From NCBI RefSeq assembly GCF_019443125.1, contig NZ_JAHYXK010000002.1:310001-374000 (forward strand): DNA of 64,000 nucleotides, written 5' to 3'. Source of the DNA: Pontibacter aydingkolensis (GTDB taxonomy: Bacteria; Bacteroidota; Bacteroidia; Cytophagales; Hymenobacteraceae). The notes beneath the pieces are model-generated. The model did not search any database and was not told the origin of the DNA. It was given only the letters and a program-made list of their open reading frames with translations. The translations under genes were made by a program, and so were the position numbers. This document shows positions 1 through 9,103 of this stretch, piece after piece. Each line of letters starts with the position of its first letter. Within the stretch, counting starts at the first letter, position 1.

Positions 1-1708
1 CACCGTTTACAGTAAAAGATGTAGTGGTTGTTGTCGTACCATTTGCAATAAAGTTATTAAGCGTAATACCTGTACCACTTATTGATCCTGCACCTGCCAT
101 TGTGAGGCTACCAGTACTTTGAGTGAACGAACCAGCACCGGATGTACTTAAATTGCCGTTGATTGCAAGGGTTGGAGTAGCTAATGTATCTATTTTTACA
201 TCAGAACCAGTTATGGACAAATTATAAAACTCATTCTTCTGTGCCCCGGAGATACCAACAGTTCTATTTATCGTTTTGGATGTACCTGTCATTACGACTG
301 TACTGGTATTGCCTGTAAAATCAGCATTGTTTCTCCAGTTACCTGCAACAGTATGTGTCAAATTAGAACCACCGTTAAAAGACGACGAACCAATCAGCCT
401 AACATTTCCAATCACATTGATGTTTGCTAAGGCTGTAAAAGAAGCAAATCCGCTCCCTATAAAGTTACCGGCTACAGTCATCGCTGTACTTGGCATTGTT
501 TTAGAACTTGCTGCCAAACTAGTAAGATGCAGATTACCATAGAGCTCATTAGACACTACTTGGTTGCTGCCGTAGTACTCTACTGTACTGGTGCTTCCTA
601 AATTTCGTGTCTGATAACCTGTTGGGAAAGTGTTTGTACCGCCTATCCTAAGTGTGGCACCATTTGCCACAGTTAAAGTACCACCTGCTACAGATGTTCC
701 ACTACTAGTACGATTTAGCGTAAAAGTTTTCAAGTCCAGTATGCCGGCTTCTACAATTAACTGTGTCGCTGCATCAATGCTGGACACTGTTGTATTTCCT
801 TCAAGTTCTTTAATACCACCACCACTTGTTTTAAGAATACCATATTCCCTGGCTAGTACTGTCTGAGTTCCTGATGTGGCGGCATAGTCAACTGTGCTAG
901 TTGTGTACATTGTAGTAGGCTGCTTCCCATAATTACCAGCATAAGTTGTTGCCATTACCTTAATGGTACCACTAGGCTCAACTACAAAATCACCGGGATA
1001 ATTTTTGGAATCTGGTAACCATATAACCTTGTACGCTGAAGGATTTAATGTCCCACTAACTTTTAAATCAGAGGTGCTTATTATATTCTTGTGTACACTT
1101 GAAGGCAACTCCAAAGGCCTTATGTTTAAATCACTAGCCAATGACACAGATCCAGCAATTAATAAATGGCTAATGGCTGATGCAGTACTTCCGCCAAATG
1201 TCACTCCTGACCCAGAAAGAGTTACTGATGGGAAATACCTTCCTCTGGCGCCATTATTTTTGTAGTTGGTACTTTCTACATAAATGCCATCATTTGTCCA
1301 GTTGCCGCCAATACTTAGGTTTGTACCATTATTTTCTAAGGTGGCGCCTGACTCGATATTCAATGCACCATTTATAATCACGTTCTGGTCATTACTAATA
1401 AAAAGGCTACCTATTTTGGTGCCTCCCACACTTGTGTTCTTTAGTGTGAGTGATTTAATTGTAACGGCTGTTGAGCCGTCAATTCTTGGTTGATTGGCAC
1501 CAGTAAAGCCCGTACCGCCTATGATCACATCTGAAGTAGCACCTGGCACAGTTCCTGTGCTCCAGTTAGCACCTGCAAACCAATCAGAACTTGTGACCCC
1601 TGTCCAGTTTACTGCTTGTGCTATAACTTGTGTTGCTAACGTTAGTGAAAGCAGAACTAACATCAAAAAGCATAAACTGAATTTTCTGAGATAAGTAGAA
1701 ACTCTCAT
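1..1708 (-). CDS. Large secreted repeat/beta-helix adhesin-like protein (3' end outside window)
   Basis: The reverse strand is open from an ATG at 1708 to the window edge (at least 569 codons), and no stop was met in the parts I translated. It starts with a signal peptide of about 31 residues ending near VIAQA. A WTG...DWFAGANWSTGTVPG segment follows, a motif seen at the mature N-terminus of many giant Bacteroidetes surface proteins. The rest is rich in G, N, T, S and V with short beta-strand-like periodicity (for example TLTVANGATLRIGG), which suggests a right-handed beta-helix or autotransporter-like fold. The function is probably surface adhesion or matrix binding. The C-terminal sorting domain that would prove type IX secretion is outside the window. 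The gene contains none of the AAGTATA motifs common in the neighbouring host DNA, so it may have a different history. The plus-strand open frames over it are shadows. Confidence 0.8.
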   Translation of the reverse strand, partial: MRVSTYLRKFSLCFLMLVLLSLTLATQVIAQAVNWTGVTSSDWFAGANWSTGTVPGATSDVIIGGTGFTGANQPRIDGSTAVTIKSLTLKNTSVGGTKIGSLFISNDQNVIINGALNIESGATLENNGTNLSIGGNWTNDGIYVESTNYKNNGARGRYFPSVTLSGSGVTFGGSTASAISHLLIAGSVSLASDLNIRPLELPSSVHKNIISTSDLKVSGTLNPSAYKVIWLPDSKNYPGDFVVEPSGTIKVMATTYAGNYGKQPTTMYTTSTVDYAATSGTQTVLAREYGILKTSGGGIKELEGNTTVSSIDAATQLIVEAGILDLKTFTLNRTSSGTSVAGGTLTVANGATLRIGGTNTFPTGYQTRNLGSTSTVEYYGSNQVVSNELYGNLHLTSLAASSKTMPSTAMTVAGNFIGSGFASFTALANINVIGNVRLIGSSSFNGGSNLTHTVAGNWRNNADFTGNTSTVVMTGTSKTINRTVGISGAQKNEFYNLSITGSDVKIDTLATPTLAINGNLSTSGAGSFTQSTGSLTMAGAGSISGTGITLNNFIANGTTTTTTSFTVNG

Positions 1709-2336
1709 AAGCAACAATCAGACTAAATTAAATAAACTTGATTTTTATTAATATTTTGCAAAACTCTTAAAGGCATTATAACCATCTAATCTTATTGTAA
1801 TTGAATTATTTTAATGACACAAATTGCCCAATGTCCAATAAACAATATTTCATATTTGAATACTTACAACCAGTATTGTAATAAAGATTAGTTATGCTAT
1901 CTCCCTAAAGTATGTTTAAAGCGTATATAGGAAGATTATCATTCTCTTATGAATTTACTTAAAGAAATGCTCTTCAGAAATTATTTGAGCTATATTACTT
2001 AGCAAAAAAAAAAAATAAAATTCGCCAATAGTACATTTTATAACTTCTGTCTACTGCAAAGTTAGATATACACAAAAAACATAACAAGTATATGTTTTTT
2101 GCTATATTATTTTCATATTAAATATTAAGTTTTATAATTAAAAATGGTTAATGTTTTAATATTGCATTATAACCCACTAATACACATTTGCATTTTAACA
2201 ACTCAAAATGAGTTAGAGCTCTTCTATTAAATTCTTTTAACACCACTCACTCCTATAGTCTATCAGCACACTGTTTTTCTGAATGTCGAAAATTTTTAGT
2301 TACTTAAGGGGTTGTAACATCCGAATTCACTTGTAA
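1709..2336. other. AT-rich divergent intergenic region, no gene seen
   Basis: About 630 bases, very AT-rich, between the divergent adhesin-like and NhaC-like genes, so both promoters should lie here. I see no open frame with coding character and no clear TTG-N19-TAnnTTTG promoter that I would assign. There is a run of A residues near 2005-2015 and one AAGTATA motif near 2090. Confidence 0.6.
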
Positions 2337-4355
2337 ATGAAGTTTACTAAAGCGCTTTTAAGTCTTTCATTTTTACTCCTGTTCTCCTATCAACTTAAAG
2401 CTCAGGAAGTCACAAATGGTAAAGAAGCCATTGAAGAACTGAAGCTGCAAGCAGTTAACGATACTGCTTTTACCCTGAATACAACCAATAGTGTCGGTAA
2501 CCTGATAAAATATAGCGGCCCTTTATCGCTGAGAATTAATGGTAAACTACAGGAGATAAGTTTCACAGAAGGCGAAGCTAATTTTTCGCTTTCTGAGGAA
2601 GCAAAATTGGTGCAGGTAACTGCAAATCTGGGCACTCGCACCATCGCACGCCTTTACCGCACCGGAGATGACTCTACCCAAGGGATGGCGGAAATCCCAA
2701 TGTGGCTGTCTATACTTCCACCGCTAATTGCCATTGTACTGGCACTTATTTTTAGAGAGGTTCTGTTAGCCCTTTTTGCAGGTATATGGATTGGCGGCTT
2801 TGTAGTATATGGTCTTTCACTAAAATCAATGTTTACCGGCCTGCTAGCTGTTGGCGACACATACCTGATGGAGGCGCTTACCGATAGTGATCACGTATCA
2901 GTGATTATATTCTCGATGCTGATTGGCGGAATGGTAGCTGTGATATCTAAAAACGGCGGAATGGCAGGGGTGGTAAATGTACTGTCGAGGTATGCGCAGT
3001 CGGCTAAAAGTTCGCAGCTGGTAACCTGGTTTCTGGGCATTGCCATTTTTTTCGACGATTACGCCAATACCCTTATTGTGGGTAACACCATGCGCCCCGT
3101 TACAGACAAGCACCGCATATCCCGCGAAAAACTGGCCTACCTGGTTGATAGCACTGCAGCGCCGGTAGCTGCTATAGCTTTTGTTACTACCTGGATAGGA
3201 GCTGAACTTGGTTATATAAAAGATGCTGCCACTTCGCTTGGAATACAAGAGGGAGCCTACTCGCTTTTCTTTCACTCGCTGGAGTATGCCTACTACCCGG
3301 TTCTTACTTTGGTATTTATACTGATGCTTATCCTGATGAACCGCGACTATGGCGGGATGCATCATGCCGAAGTAAGGGCACGTGAAACAGGCGCATTAAC
3401 AGCAGCCAGCCTGGATCGCAAAGGCCAGGAAAAACAACAGCAGGAAATGAGTGAGTTCGAGCCAGTTGATACATCACGCACCCGTTCTATAAATGCGCTT
3501 GTTCCTGTACTGGTTGTAATTTTGGGAACACTGGCTGGTTTATTGTATACAGGTTACAACCCTGAAGTATGGGAAGACACCACCATCGGATTTATGCGAA
3601 AGCTTTCTATTACCATCGGTGACTCTAATTCCTATACAGCACTTATCTGGGCCTCGCTTAGCGGTGTTCTGGCAGCAGTTATACTTACGATCAGCCAGCG
3701 CATCATGAGCCTTTCTGAAACCATGGAGTCTTTATTGGTAGGTTTTAAAACTATGTTGCCTGCCATACTTATACTTGTGCTGGCGTGGTCGCTGGCGGCG
3801 GTTACAAAGCAGCTTTACACTGCCGAGTACCTTACCTCACTTTTCTCCGGCAATATTTCGCCATACTTTCTGCCTGAGATAACTTTCTTCCTGGCTGCTG
3901 TGATTGCTTTCTCTACGGGGTCTAGCTGGGGAACCATGGCTATACTTTACCCGCTTATGATGCCTGCGGCATGGTATGTAAGCCAGGCGCAGGGGCTTAG
4001 CGTGGAAGAGACTATGCCAATTATGTACAATGTGATATCAGTAGTGCTGGCAGGCGCTGTTTTCGGCGACCACTGCTCTCCGATTTCCGATACAACCATA
4101 CTTAGTTCACTTGCCTCCGGCTGCAACCACATAGATCACGTAAAAACACAGCTGCCTTACGCTATTACTGTAGCATTAGTGGCAAACCTGGTATGTACCA
4201 ACCTGTCTAGCTGGGGAGTACATTGGCTACTGGTATACATTATTGGCGCTGCTATACTTTGGGGACTGATACGACTTATAGGAAAGAAAAACATTACCGG
4301 AGCAGAAACTGAAACTGTGCAGCACAAACCGGCTCAGGCAAACTTGGAAGTGTAA
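2337..4355 (+). CDS. NhaC-family Na+/H+ antiporter with secreted N-terminal extension
   Basis: 672 residues. Residues 1 to about 23 look like a signal peptide ending in KAQ. About 90 residues of predicted periplasmic beta-rich sequence follow, and then an integral membrane domain from about residue 115 with many hydrophobic segments. The conserved acidic stretch FFDDYANTLIVGN (near residue 240) and the GDHCSPISDTTILSS motif in the C-terminal half are typical of NhaC-type antiporters. The family exchanges Na+ (or other cations or organic ions) for protons across the inner membrane. The periplasmic extension is not part of classical NhaC, but similar extended forms occur in Bacteroidetes. It stands alone, ending at a terminator shared with the convergent gene. 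The exact substrate cannot be decided from sequence. Confidence 0.85.
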   Translation: MKFTKALLSLSFLLLFSYQLKAQEVTNGKEAIEELKLQAVNDTAFTLNTTNSVGNLIKYSGPLSLRINGKLQEISFTEGEANFSLSEEAKLVQVTANLGTRTIARLYRTGDDSTQGMAEIPMWLSILPPLIAIVLALIFREVLLALFAGIWIGGFVVYGLSLKSMFTGLLAVGDTYLMEALTDSDHVSVIIFSMLIGGMVAVISKNGGMAGVVNVLSRYAQSAKSSQLVTWFLGIAIFFDDYANTLIVGNTMRPVTDKHRISREKLAYLVDSTAAPVAAIAFVTTWIGAELGYIKDAATSLGIQEGAYSLFFHSLEYAYYPVLTLVFILMLILMNRDYGGMHHAEVRARETGALTAASLDRKGQEKQQQEMSEFEPVDTSRTRSINALVPVLVVILGTLAGLLYTGYNPEVWEDTTIGFMRKLSITIGDSNSYTALIWASLSGVLAAVILTISQRIMSLSETMESLLVGFKTMLPAILILVLAWSLAAVTKQLYTAEYLTSLFSGNISPYFLPEITFFLAAVIAFSTGSSWGTMAILYPLMMPAAWYVSQAQGLSVEETMPIMYNVISVVLAGAVFGDHCSPISDTTILSSLASGCNHIDHVKTQLPYAITVALVANLVCTNLSSWGVHWLLVYIIGAAILWGLIRLIGKKNITGAETETVQHKPAQANLEV

Positions 4356-4380
4356 GTACAAAATGTAAACACATAAGCAG

Positions 4381-4408
4381 AAGGCTCACCATTTAGGTTG
4401 GGCCTTTT
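4381..4408. terminator. Imperfect hairpin between convergent genes
   Basis: AAGGCTCACC and GGTTGGGCCTT form an imperfect stem around ATTTA, followed by TTTTGTCT. It lies between two convergent stop codons and could serve both genes. Confidence 0.55.
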
Positions 4409-4412
4409 GTCT

Positions 4413-5348
4413 TTACAATACTATGGTATAAAAGTCATGCATAACTGCCCGGCCTCCATAGCTTTCCTTGTTTGCAATTAGTGTGGTGTTAAAGCCAACA
4501 GGATGCCGCTCATCCATAGAGGCGCCTAAGTCAAAGTACATTTTAGATCCGTACACATGGTTAATCAGGTAATGCAGCAGAGCATCCAGGGCTCCGTTTG
4601 CACGGCCAAACTCTGAAGAGCCGATATATTGGCAATGCGCTACAGTGGCTGTCTCATAAATAATGATACCTGCACCAATCTCACCTTCTTTATCGGCAGT
4701 AAACAGCTTTATATTATCCGGAAAAAGCTTTGCCAACAATGTTATCTCCTCTAAAGTATGCACAGGGCTGGCGTTATACTTCTCTTTAAGCAGTTGCACC
4801 TCCATGCACATAAACGCTCTGAAGTCGTGAGAGGGTTTTAGGCTCCAGCCAAATGCTTCGGCTGCCTTCACCTCCCATCGGCGGGTTCTGCTGTACTTTA
4901 CAGGGTTAGCCTGCTCTATAACAGATAAAACATCACGTCTGTAAAGTATGGCATTATACTTAAACAGGGAATACAGATCTTCCTGGGCTGGTACCTGATG
5001 GTAAATGTGCGGTATGGTTTTATACTTTATACTTTTAAACCCTTGCTGCTGGAAGTATAAAATCATCGCTTCAAACACTTGTAGCATTGTCTTCGATTTC
5101 ATACTTGTATCCGTCAGTAGGCCTCCGTATGTCAGGCCGCCATGCGAGTTAATATCAGTGCCTTTCTCATTGGCCGGTAGCAGCGCAACCAGTTTGCCTT
5201 TGCGGTAAAATAGCAGTGAGTGGTCAACAAATCTATCTGCATGATACTCCATGTAATCGCGAAAGCACAGGAACGTAGCATTCTTGGAGCCTGCCACAAA
5301 TGCATCCCATACTTTTTTATACTCCGAAGTATACTTTATAACTTCCAC
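4413..5348 (-). CDS. FemAB/GNAT-like acyltransferase
   Basis: 311 residues with the double-GNAT layout of FemAB-like proteins: an N-terminal half (LVALLPANEKG, then HGGLTYGGLL) and a C-terminal half with GEIGAGIIIYETATVAHCQYIGSS, then ALDALLHYLINHVYG and a final FDLGASMDERHPVGFN. The GxGIIIY-type strand and the late FDLG strand are typical acetyl-CoA or aminoacyl-tRNA-dependent transferase core elements. The likely role is an N-acyl transfer in cell-envelope or small-molecule metabolism; the substrate is unknown. It is monocistronic, with no signal peptide. The 150 bases upstream contain AATCCTG-type sequence resembling dispersed intergenic repeats seen in related genomes (recalled, not checked). 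Confidence 0.7.
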   Translation of the reverse strand: MEVIKYTSEYKKVWDAFVAGSKNATFLCFRDYMEYHADRFVDHSLLFYRKGKLVALLPANEKGTDINSHGGLTYGGLLTDTSMKSKTMLQVFEAMILYFQQQGFKSIKYKTIPHIYHQVPAQEDLYSLFKYNAILYRRDVLSVIEQANPVKYSRTRRWEVKAAEAFGWSLKPSHDFRAFMCMEVQLLKEKYNASPVHTLEEITLLAKLFPDNIKLFTADKEGEIGAGIIIYETATVAHCQYIGSSEFGRANGALDALLHYLINHVYGSKMYFDLGASMDERHPVGFNTTLIANKESYGGRAVMHDFYTIVL

Positions 5349-5498
5349 AGACCGGTGATTAAGGAAATCTTAATGATTTATGATGATTTCTGTCTAAGTA
5401 CAGATGAATTGTGATTTATAGAATTCGCCTGCTTTAATAATCCTGTAAATTTTTTTATCAACTTGCCAATCCTGATTTACAATTTAGTAATTCAACCA

Positions 5499-6674
5499 TT
5501 ACCTGTTCAGCACAATCCGGAAAGTAGTGCCTTTGCCAACCTCCGACCATTTTACAAACAGCTTGCCTTGGTGATAATTATCTATAATGCGTTTTGCCAG
5601 CGCCAGCCCTAGGCCCCAACCGCGCCTTTTGGTAGTGTAGCCCGGCAGAAAAACTGATGCCATCTTGCTTTTTGGTATGCCTTTGCCGGTGTCGGTTATA
5701 TCTACGGCTATACTACTTTTACCCAGCAGCACCATATTTATGGTTATACTTCCGCGGCCTTCCATGGCATCCACAGCATTTTTGCAGATATTTTCTATTA
5801 CCCAATCAAACAGTGACACATTTACTTTTGCGGTTATATCCGGAGAGAAACCCGAGTTTATAGTAAACACCACTTTTCGGGAAATACGGTTTTGCAGGTA
5901 ACTGATGGCATTCTGCGTTACCTGAAGTATATTCTCATCGCGAAGCAGCGGCACCGAACCGACATTAGAGAAACGCTCTGTAATGATCTCCAGTCGCCGT
6001 ACGTCTTTGCCTAATTCCTCAACAATAGGCTCGTTCTCAAATTTTGGGCTGGCTTTTATGTACTCATACCAGGCCATCAGCGATGAGAGTGGCGTACCCA
6101 ACTGGTGAGCCGTTTCTTTTGCCAGGCCAACCCATACCCTGTTCTGCTCTGCGCGGCGCGAGTAACTAAATGCAAAGTATGCCATCAGCGCAAAACAGGC
6201 TATTACGATCAGCTGCACATAAGGGTAGTAACGCAGCTGCGAGAGTAACGCAGAGTCTTTGTAAAACACATAGTTTTCGGACCCCTCGGCCCACGGCACC
6301 ACAATTGGAGGATGTTGTTCGCGCATTTTTTCTATTTCGCGCTGCAGCAACTCCGCTTTTCGTTCCTCTGAAATGTTTTTGGGTAAATCTATGTTCTTAG
6401 AATCGAGAATGTTCTCGTATTCATCTGTTAAGATAACAGGCACAGTTGTGTTTGCTGACAGGATCTCTTCCTCGATAAAAACGATGTTGTCATCGCTGGG
6501 GGCATTGATCATGTACCGGAGGCCTTTGGCATAAAGCTGCACCAGCTCCTGCTCTCTTTCAGATAGTTTGCTCACCAGCACGTTTGTATACGTAATAGTG
6601 GCAGCACCAATAATAAGGGCTATGATAACAACAATAAGCTTAATCCTGTTCTTCTGAGAGTAAATGGGAATCAT
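5499..6674 (-). CDS. Membrane sensor histidine kinase
   Basis: 391 residues. There are two membrane segments (about 12-34 and 152-171) flanking a periplasmic sensor of about 115 residues. The kinase core carries the phosphoacceptor His190 in AKETAHQLGTPLSSL, an N-box ENICKNAVDAMEG (Asn295, Asn299), DTGKGIP at 328-334 and RGWGLGLALAKRI at 351-363. All residues needed for ATP binding and autophosphorylation are present. There is no clear HAMP domain, and the linker after the second membrane segment runs straight into the H-box. No response regulator lies beside it, so its partner is elsewhere. It is transcribed divergently from hemA across about 110 bases. The sensed signal is unknown. Confidence 0.9.
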   Translation of the reverse strand: MIPIYSQKNRIKLIVVIIALIIGAATITYTNVLVSKLSEREQELVQLYAKGLRYMINAPSDDNIVFIEEEILSANTTVPVILTDEYENILDSKNIDLPKNISEERKAELLQREIEKMREQHPPIVVPWAEGSENYVFYKDSALLSQLRYYPYVQLIVIACFALMAYFAFSYSRRAEQNRVWVGLAKETAHQLGTPLSSLMAWYEYIKASPKFENEPIVEELGKDVRRLEIITERFSNVGSVPLLRDENILQVTQNAISYLQNRISRKVVFTINSGFSPDITAKVNVSLFDWVIENICKNAVDAMEGRGSITINMVLLGKSSIAVDITDTGKGIPKSKMASVFLPGYTTKRRGWGLGLALAKRIIDNYHQGKLFVKWSEVGKGTTFRIVLNR

Positions 6675-6733
6675 GCAGTGTACACGAAATTTATTTGAAA
6701 TTAGTATAAATTAAACATTAAGGGCAAGTAAGT

Positions 6734-6763
6734 TTCATTTTAAAAATTTGAAACGTAAATTTG
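6734..6763 (+). promoter_or_regulatory. Bacteroidetes-type promoter of hemA
   Basis: A perfect -7 element TAAATTTG lies at 6756-6763, with TTC (near TTG) 19 bases upstream at 6734-6736. This places transcription start about 20 bases before the ATG at 6788 and argues against a TTG start at 6761, which would lie inside the promoter. Confidence 0.65.
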
Positions 6764-6787
6764 CACTTTAGTAGAACACACGTTATT

Positions 6788-8062
6788 ATGCTTCAGAATT
6801 TTAAAGCGATCAGCCTGTCTTATAAGAAAGCACCGCTGGATATCAGGGAACTGATCGCCTTAGATGAGACCTCCTGCAGGCAATTTCTCCAGACGCTAAA
6901 AAGCTTTATTCAGGCTTCTGACGTGCTGGTTCTTTCTACCTGTAACCGCACCGAAGTATATTACAATGCCGATACCGACTATAGCACACAGATTGTAAAG
7001 CTGCTTGGCATTACCAAAGGCATTGATAATATCTCCAAATATCTTGATTATTTTACTGTACTAAATGAGCATAACGATGCGGTTCAGCATCTGTTTGATG
7101 TTTCGATGGGGCTTGAGTCGCAGGTAGTAGGCGATATGCAGATTTCAAATCAGGTAAAAGTGGCTTACCAGTGGTCTGCTGACAATGATACGGCCGGCCC
7201 GTTTCTGCACCGCCTGATGCACACCATCTTCTTTACTAACAAGCGTGTTGTGCAGGAAACCTCTTTCCGCGATGGCGCCGCCTCTACATCTTATGCAGCC
7301 ATTGAGTTGATCGAGGAATTAACTACTGACATTACAGAGCCAAGTATACTTGTGGTGGGCCTGGGAGAGATTGGCGCAGATGTATGCCGAAACTTGAAAG
7401 ATACGGGTTTCAAAAATATTAAGATCACGAACCGTACCCAGGCTAAAGCCGAGGCGCTGGCAGCAGAGTGTGACTTAGAAGTACTTCCGTTTGAGAATAT
7501 GGTGCAGGGCCTGAAAGAGGCTGATGTTATTATCTCGTCGGTTGCCCGCGAAACACCTTTCTTTACAAAAGAAGTGGTTAAGCGACTGGATATACTAACT
7601 TACAAGTTCTTTATCGACCTTGCCGTGCCACGCAGCGTAGAAGCCGATCTGGAAAGTATACCGGGTGTACTGGTGTATAATATCGATACCATCCAAAACA
7701 AAGCTTCAGAAGCACTTCAGCGTCGCATCAATTCTGTCCCGAAGGTAAAGCAGATCATCACAGAGTCTATTGAGCAGTTCAACGATTGGTCTAAAGAGAT
7801 GATTGTGTCTCCTACCATCAATCGCTTAAAGAATGCTCTGGAAACAATCCGCCAGGAAGAAATGGCGCGTTATCTGAAGAAGATGGGCCCTGAGGAAACC
7901 AAGCGTCTGGACAATATCACAAAATCAATCATGCAGAAGATCATAAAGCTTCCTGTGTTACAGCTAAAAGCAGCCTGCAAGAGAGGCGAAGCCGAAACAC
8001 TGATTGATGTACTGAATGACCTGTTTGATCTTGAAAAGCAGTCTGAAGAGGTAAAGCACTAA
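6788..8062 (+). CDS. hemA: Glutamyl-tRNA reductase
   Basis: 424 residues from the ATG at 6788. It reduces glutamyl-tRNA(Glu) to glutamate-1-semialdehyde with NADPH, the first committed step of C5 tetrapyrrole (heme) synthesis. The catalytic Cys52 lies in LSTCNRTEVYY, followed by the GLESQVVGDMQI signature and an NADPH-binding GLGEIG loop at about 191-196. The C-terminal dimerization domain is complete, including RLKNALETIRQEE and the final LFDL helix. An in-frame TTG at 6761 would add nine residues, but it overlaps the -7 promoter element, so the ATG is preferred. It is followed by a strong terminator. No other heme gene adjoins it. Confidence 0.97.
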   Translation: MLQNFKAISLSYKKAPLDIRELIALDETSCRQFLQTLKSFIQASDVLVLSTCNRTEVYYNADTDYSTQIVKLLGITKGIDNISKYLDYFTVLNEHNDAVQHLFDVSMGLESQVVGDMQISNQVKVAYQWSADNDTAGPFLHRLMHTIFFTNKRVVQETSFRDGAASTSYAAIELIEELTTDITEPSILVVGLGEIGADVCRNLKDTGFKNIKITNRTQAKAEALAAECDLEVLPFENMVQGLKEADVIISSVARETPFFTKEVVKRLDILTYKFFIDLAVPRSVEADLESIPGVLVYNIDTIQNKASEALQRRINSVPKVKQIITESIEQFNDWSKEMIVSPTINRLKNALETIRQEEMARYLKKMGPEETKRLDNITKSIMQKIIKLPVLQLKAACKRGEAETLIDVLNDLFDLEKQSEEVKH

Positions 8063-8097
8063 AATTAAGTAAACAGTATACTTTTCTTAGTGAATAA

Positions 8098-8157
8098 AAA
8101 AGCCTAAGGTCCCCGTAAGCTTCTGTTTAGAAGAATTTACAAAGACCTTAGGCTTTT
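8098..8157. terminator. Bidirectional terminator between hemA and ArsR-type gene
   Basis: A perfect 14-bp stem (AAAAGCCTAAGGTC with GACCTTAGGCTTTT) encloses a 32-base loop that holds a smaller TTCTgtttAGAA hairpin. A/T tracts on both sides suit both convergent genes. Confidence 0.85.
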
Positions 8158-8203
8158 CTACAATTATAAATTGCGCTACATGCCACCCTCAGTGGCTCAT
8201 TTA

Positions 8204-8512
8204 TTAAATGTCTATACAACATTCTTCGAGACAATCTATAACATCAATTAGCTTAGGGATGGCAAGTGAGTAGTAAATCTTGGTTCCTACTTTAAATGAG
8301 GACAAAACTCCCTTGTCCTTCAGTGTGATAAGGTGCTGAGAAGCAATAGCCTGTGGTAAATCCAGGTGCTTATATATCTCTGTTACAGTCATTTTGTCTT
8401 CTTTTCCCAACAAATCGACTATAGCCAGCCTTTTAGGGTGCGCCAACACCTTTAGCATAGCAGCTGCCTTATCTATTTTTTTTGATTCGACTCTTGATAA
8501 CAAACTTTTCAT
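8204..8512 (-). CDS. ArsR/SmtB-family winged-helix regulator
   Basis: 102 residues with the classical ArsR fold: AMLKVLAHPKRLAIVDLLG, then the recognition region TVTEIYKHLDLPQAIASQHLITLKDKGVLSSFKVGTKIYYSL. Such proteins usually repress by binding a palindrome, and are released by metal or oxidant. The extreme C-terminus is CLEECC, giving Cys94, Cys98 and Cys99, a possible thiol or metal sensing cluster; this is inference, because the usual alpha-3 metal motif ELCVCDL is absent (ELs replaced by TEIYKHLDL). A perfect 8-bp inverted repeat 40 bases upstream is a likely autoregulatory operator. No obvious target gene lies next to it. Confidence 0.88.
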   Translation of the reverse strand: MKSLLSRVESKKIDKAAAMLKVLAHPKRLAIVDLLGKEDKMTVTEIYKHLDLPQAIASQHLITLKDKGVLSSFKVGTKIYYSLAIPKLIDVIDCLEECCIDI

Positions 8513-8552
8513 AATTAAATATTATACCTAACAGTTTCTACATACATTTTCG

Positions 8553-8571
8553 ATCTTATTCATAATAAGAT
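8553..8571. promoter_or_regulatory. Candidate ArsR-type operator
   Basis: ATCTTATT-CAT-AATAAGAT is a perfect 8-bp inverted repeat with a 3-base spacer, 41 bases upstream of the regulator's start codon. Its size fits a winged-helix dimer site. Binding is inferred. Confidence 0.5.
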
Positions 8572-9066
8572 ATATACGGCGTTTAAAGTATTTTGCTGAG
8601 TAGCATCAGCGCAATTTTATAATTTTGTGCACGTACACTTATCATGTTGCGAGTAAAGTCTGCAACTCTACAAAAGCCACAAACATTGCACATTCTATAT
8701 TTACGTAAAAAATAAAAAATTGGATATATGATATACTAAATACTAATACATTAACATATTCATATACTTTTGTTGACTCTCTCCGGGATACTACAACTCC
8801 AACATCTCACTACTTATTGTACTTCAGCATGTTTTGATTTTAGATTTATCAACAAGCTGAAAAGGCTGGTAGCTAAACAACACGCAATCCCAACAATTTT
8901 GTTACCGCTTAAATACAATTTTTATAATATAACAGTTAAGTTTATACTTTGTTAATACCAGCCTATCTACATAACAGCTGCGGCCACATCCAAAGTAGCC
9001 ATGCCTGACTTTCTTCCATTTAACTATTGCAAGTTCCCTTTGCGTGCATCCTCTACGCTATTTTTG

Positions 9067-9074
9067 TACCTTTG
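9067..9074 (+). promoter_or_regulatory. Probable -7 element for the dehydrogenase-MscS operon
   Basis: TACCTTTG matches TAnnTTTG exactly and sits 29 bases before the ATG at 9104. No TTG is found at the expected 19-base spacing, so only the -7 half is supported. Confidence 0.4.
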
Positions 9075-9103
9075 CCAAACTGTAAAATCAACCCTTATAG
9101 GTA

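Larger units (their letters stand above)
8513..9103. other. Intergenic region between ArsR-type gene and amino-acid dehydrogenase
   Basis: 591 AT-rich bases between divergent genes. It holds the palindrome at 8553-8571 and a -7-like element TACCTTTG at 9067-9074, about 30 bases before the dehydrogenase start. A 61-codon plus-strand frame at 8770-8955 lacks family resemblance and coding character, and I do not call it. Nothing else is evident. Confidence 0.5.

Noticed and set aside
276-1694. Several plus-strand open frames over the first 1.7 kb
   Set aside because: The minus strand carries a signal peptide and a continuous repeat protein across the whole stretch; the plus frames are its shadows.
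6761-6790. TTG start nine codons upstream for hemA
   Set aside because: It overlaps the perfect -7 element TAAATTTG; the ATG at 6788 gives the conserved N-terminus.
8770-8955. 61-codon frame in the ArsR-dehydrogenase intergenic region
   Set aside because: No family resemblance, an AT-rich composition without coding character and no promoter-proximal start.
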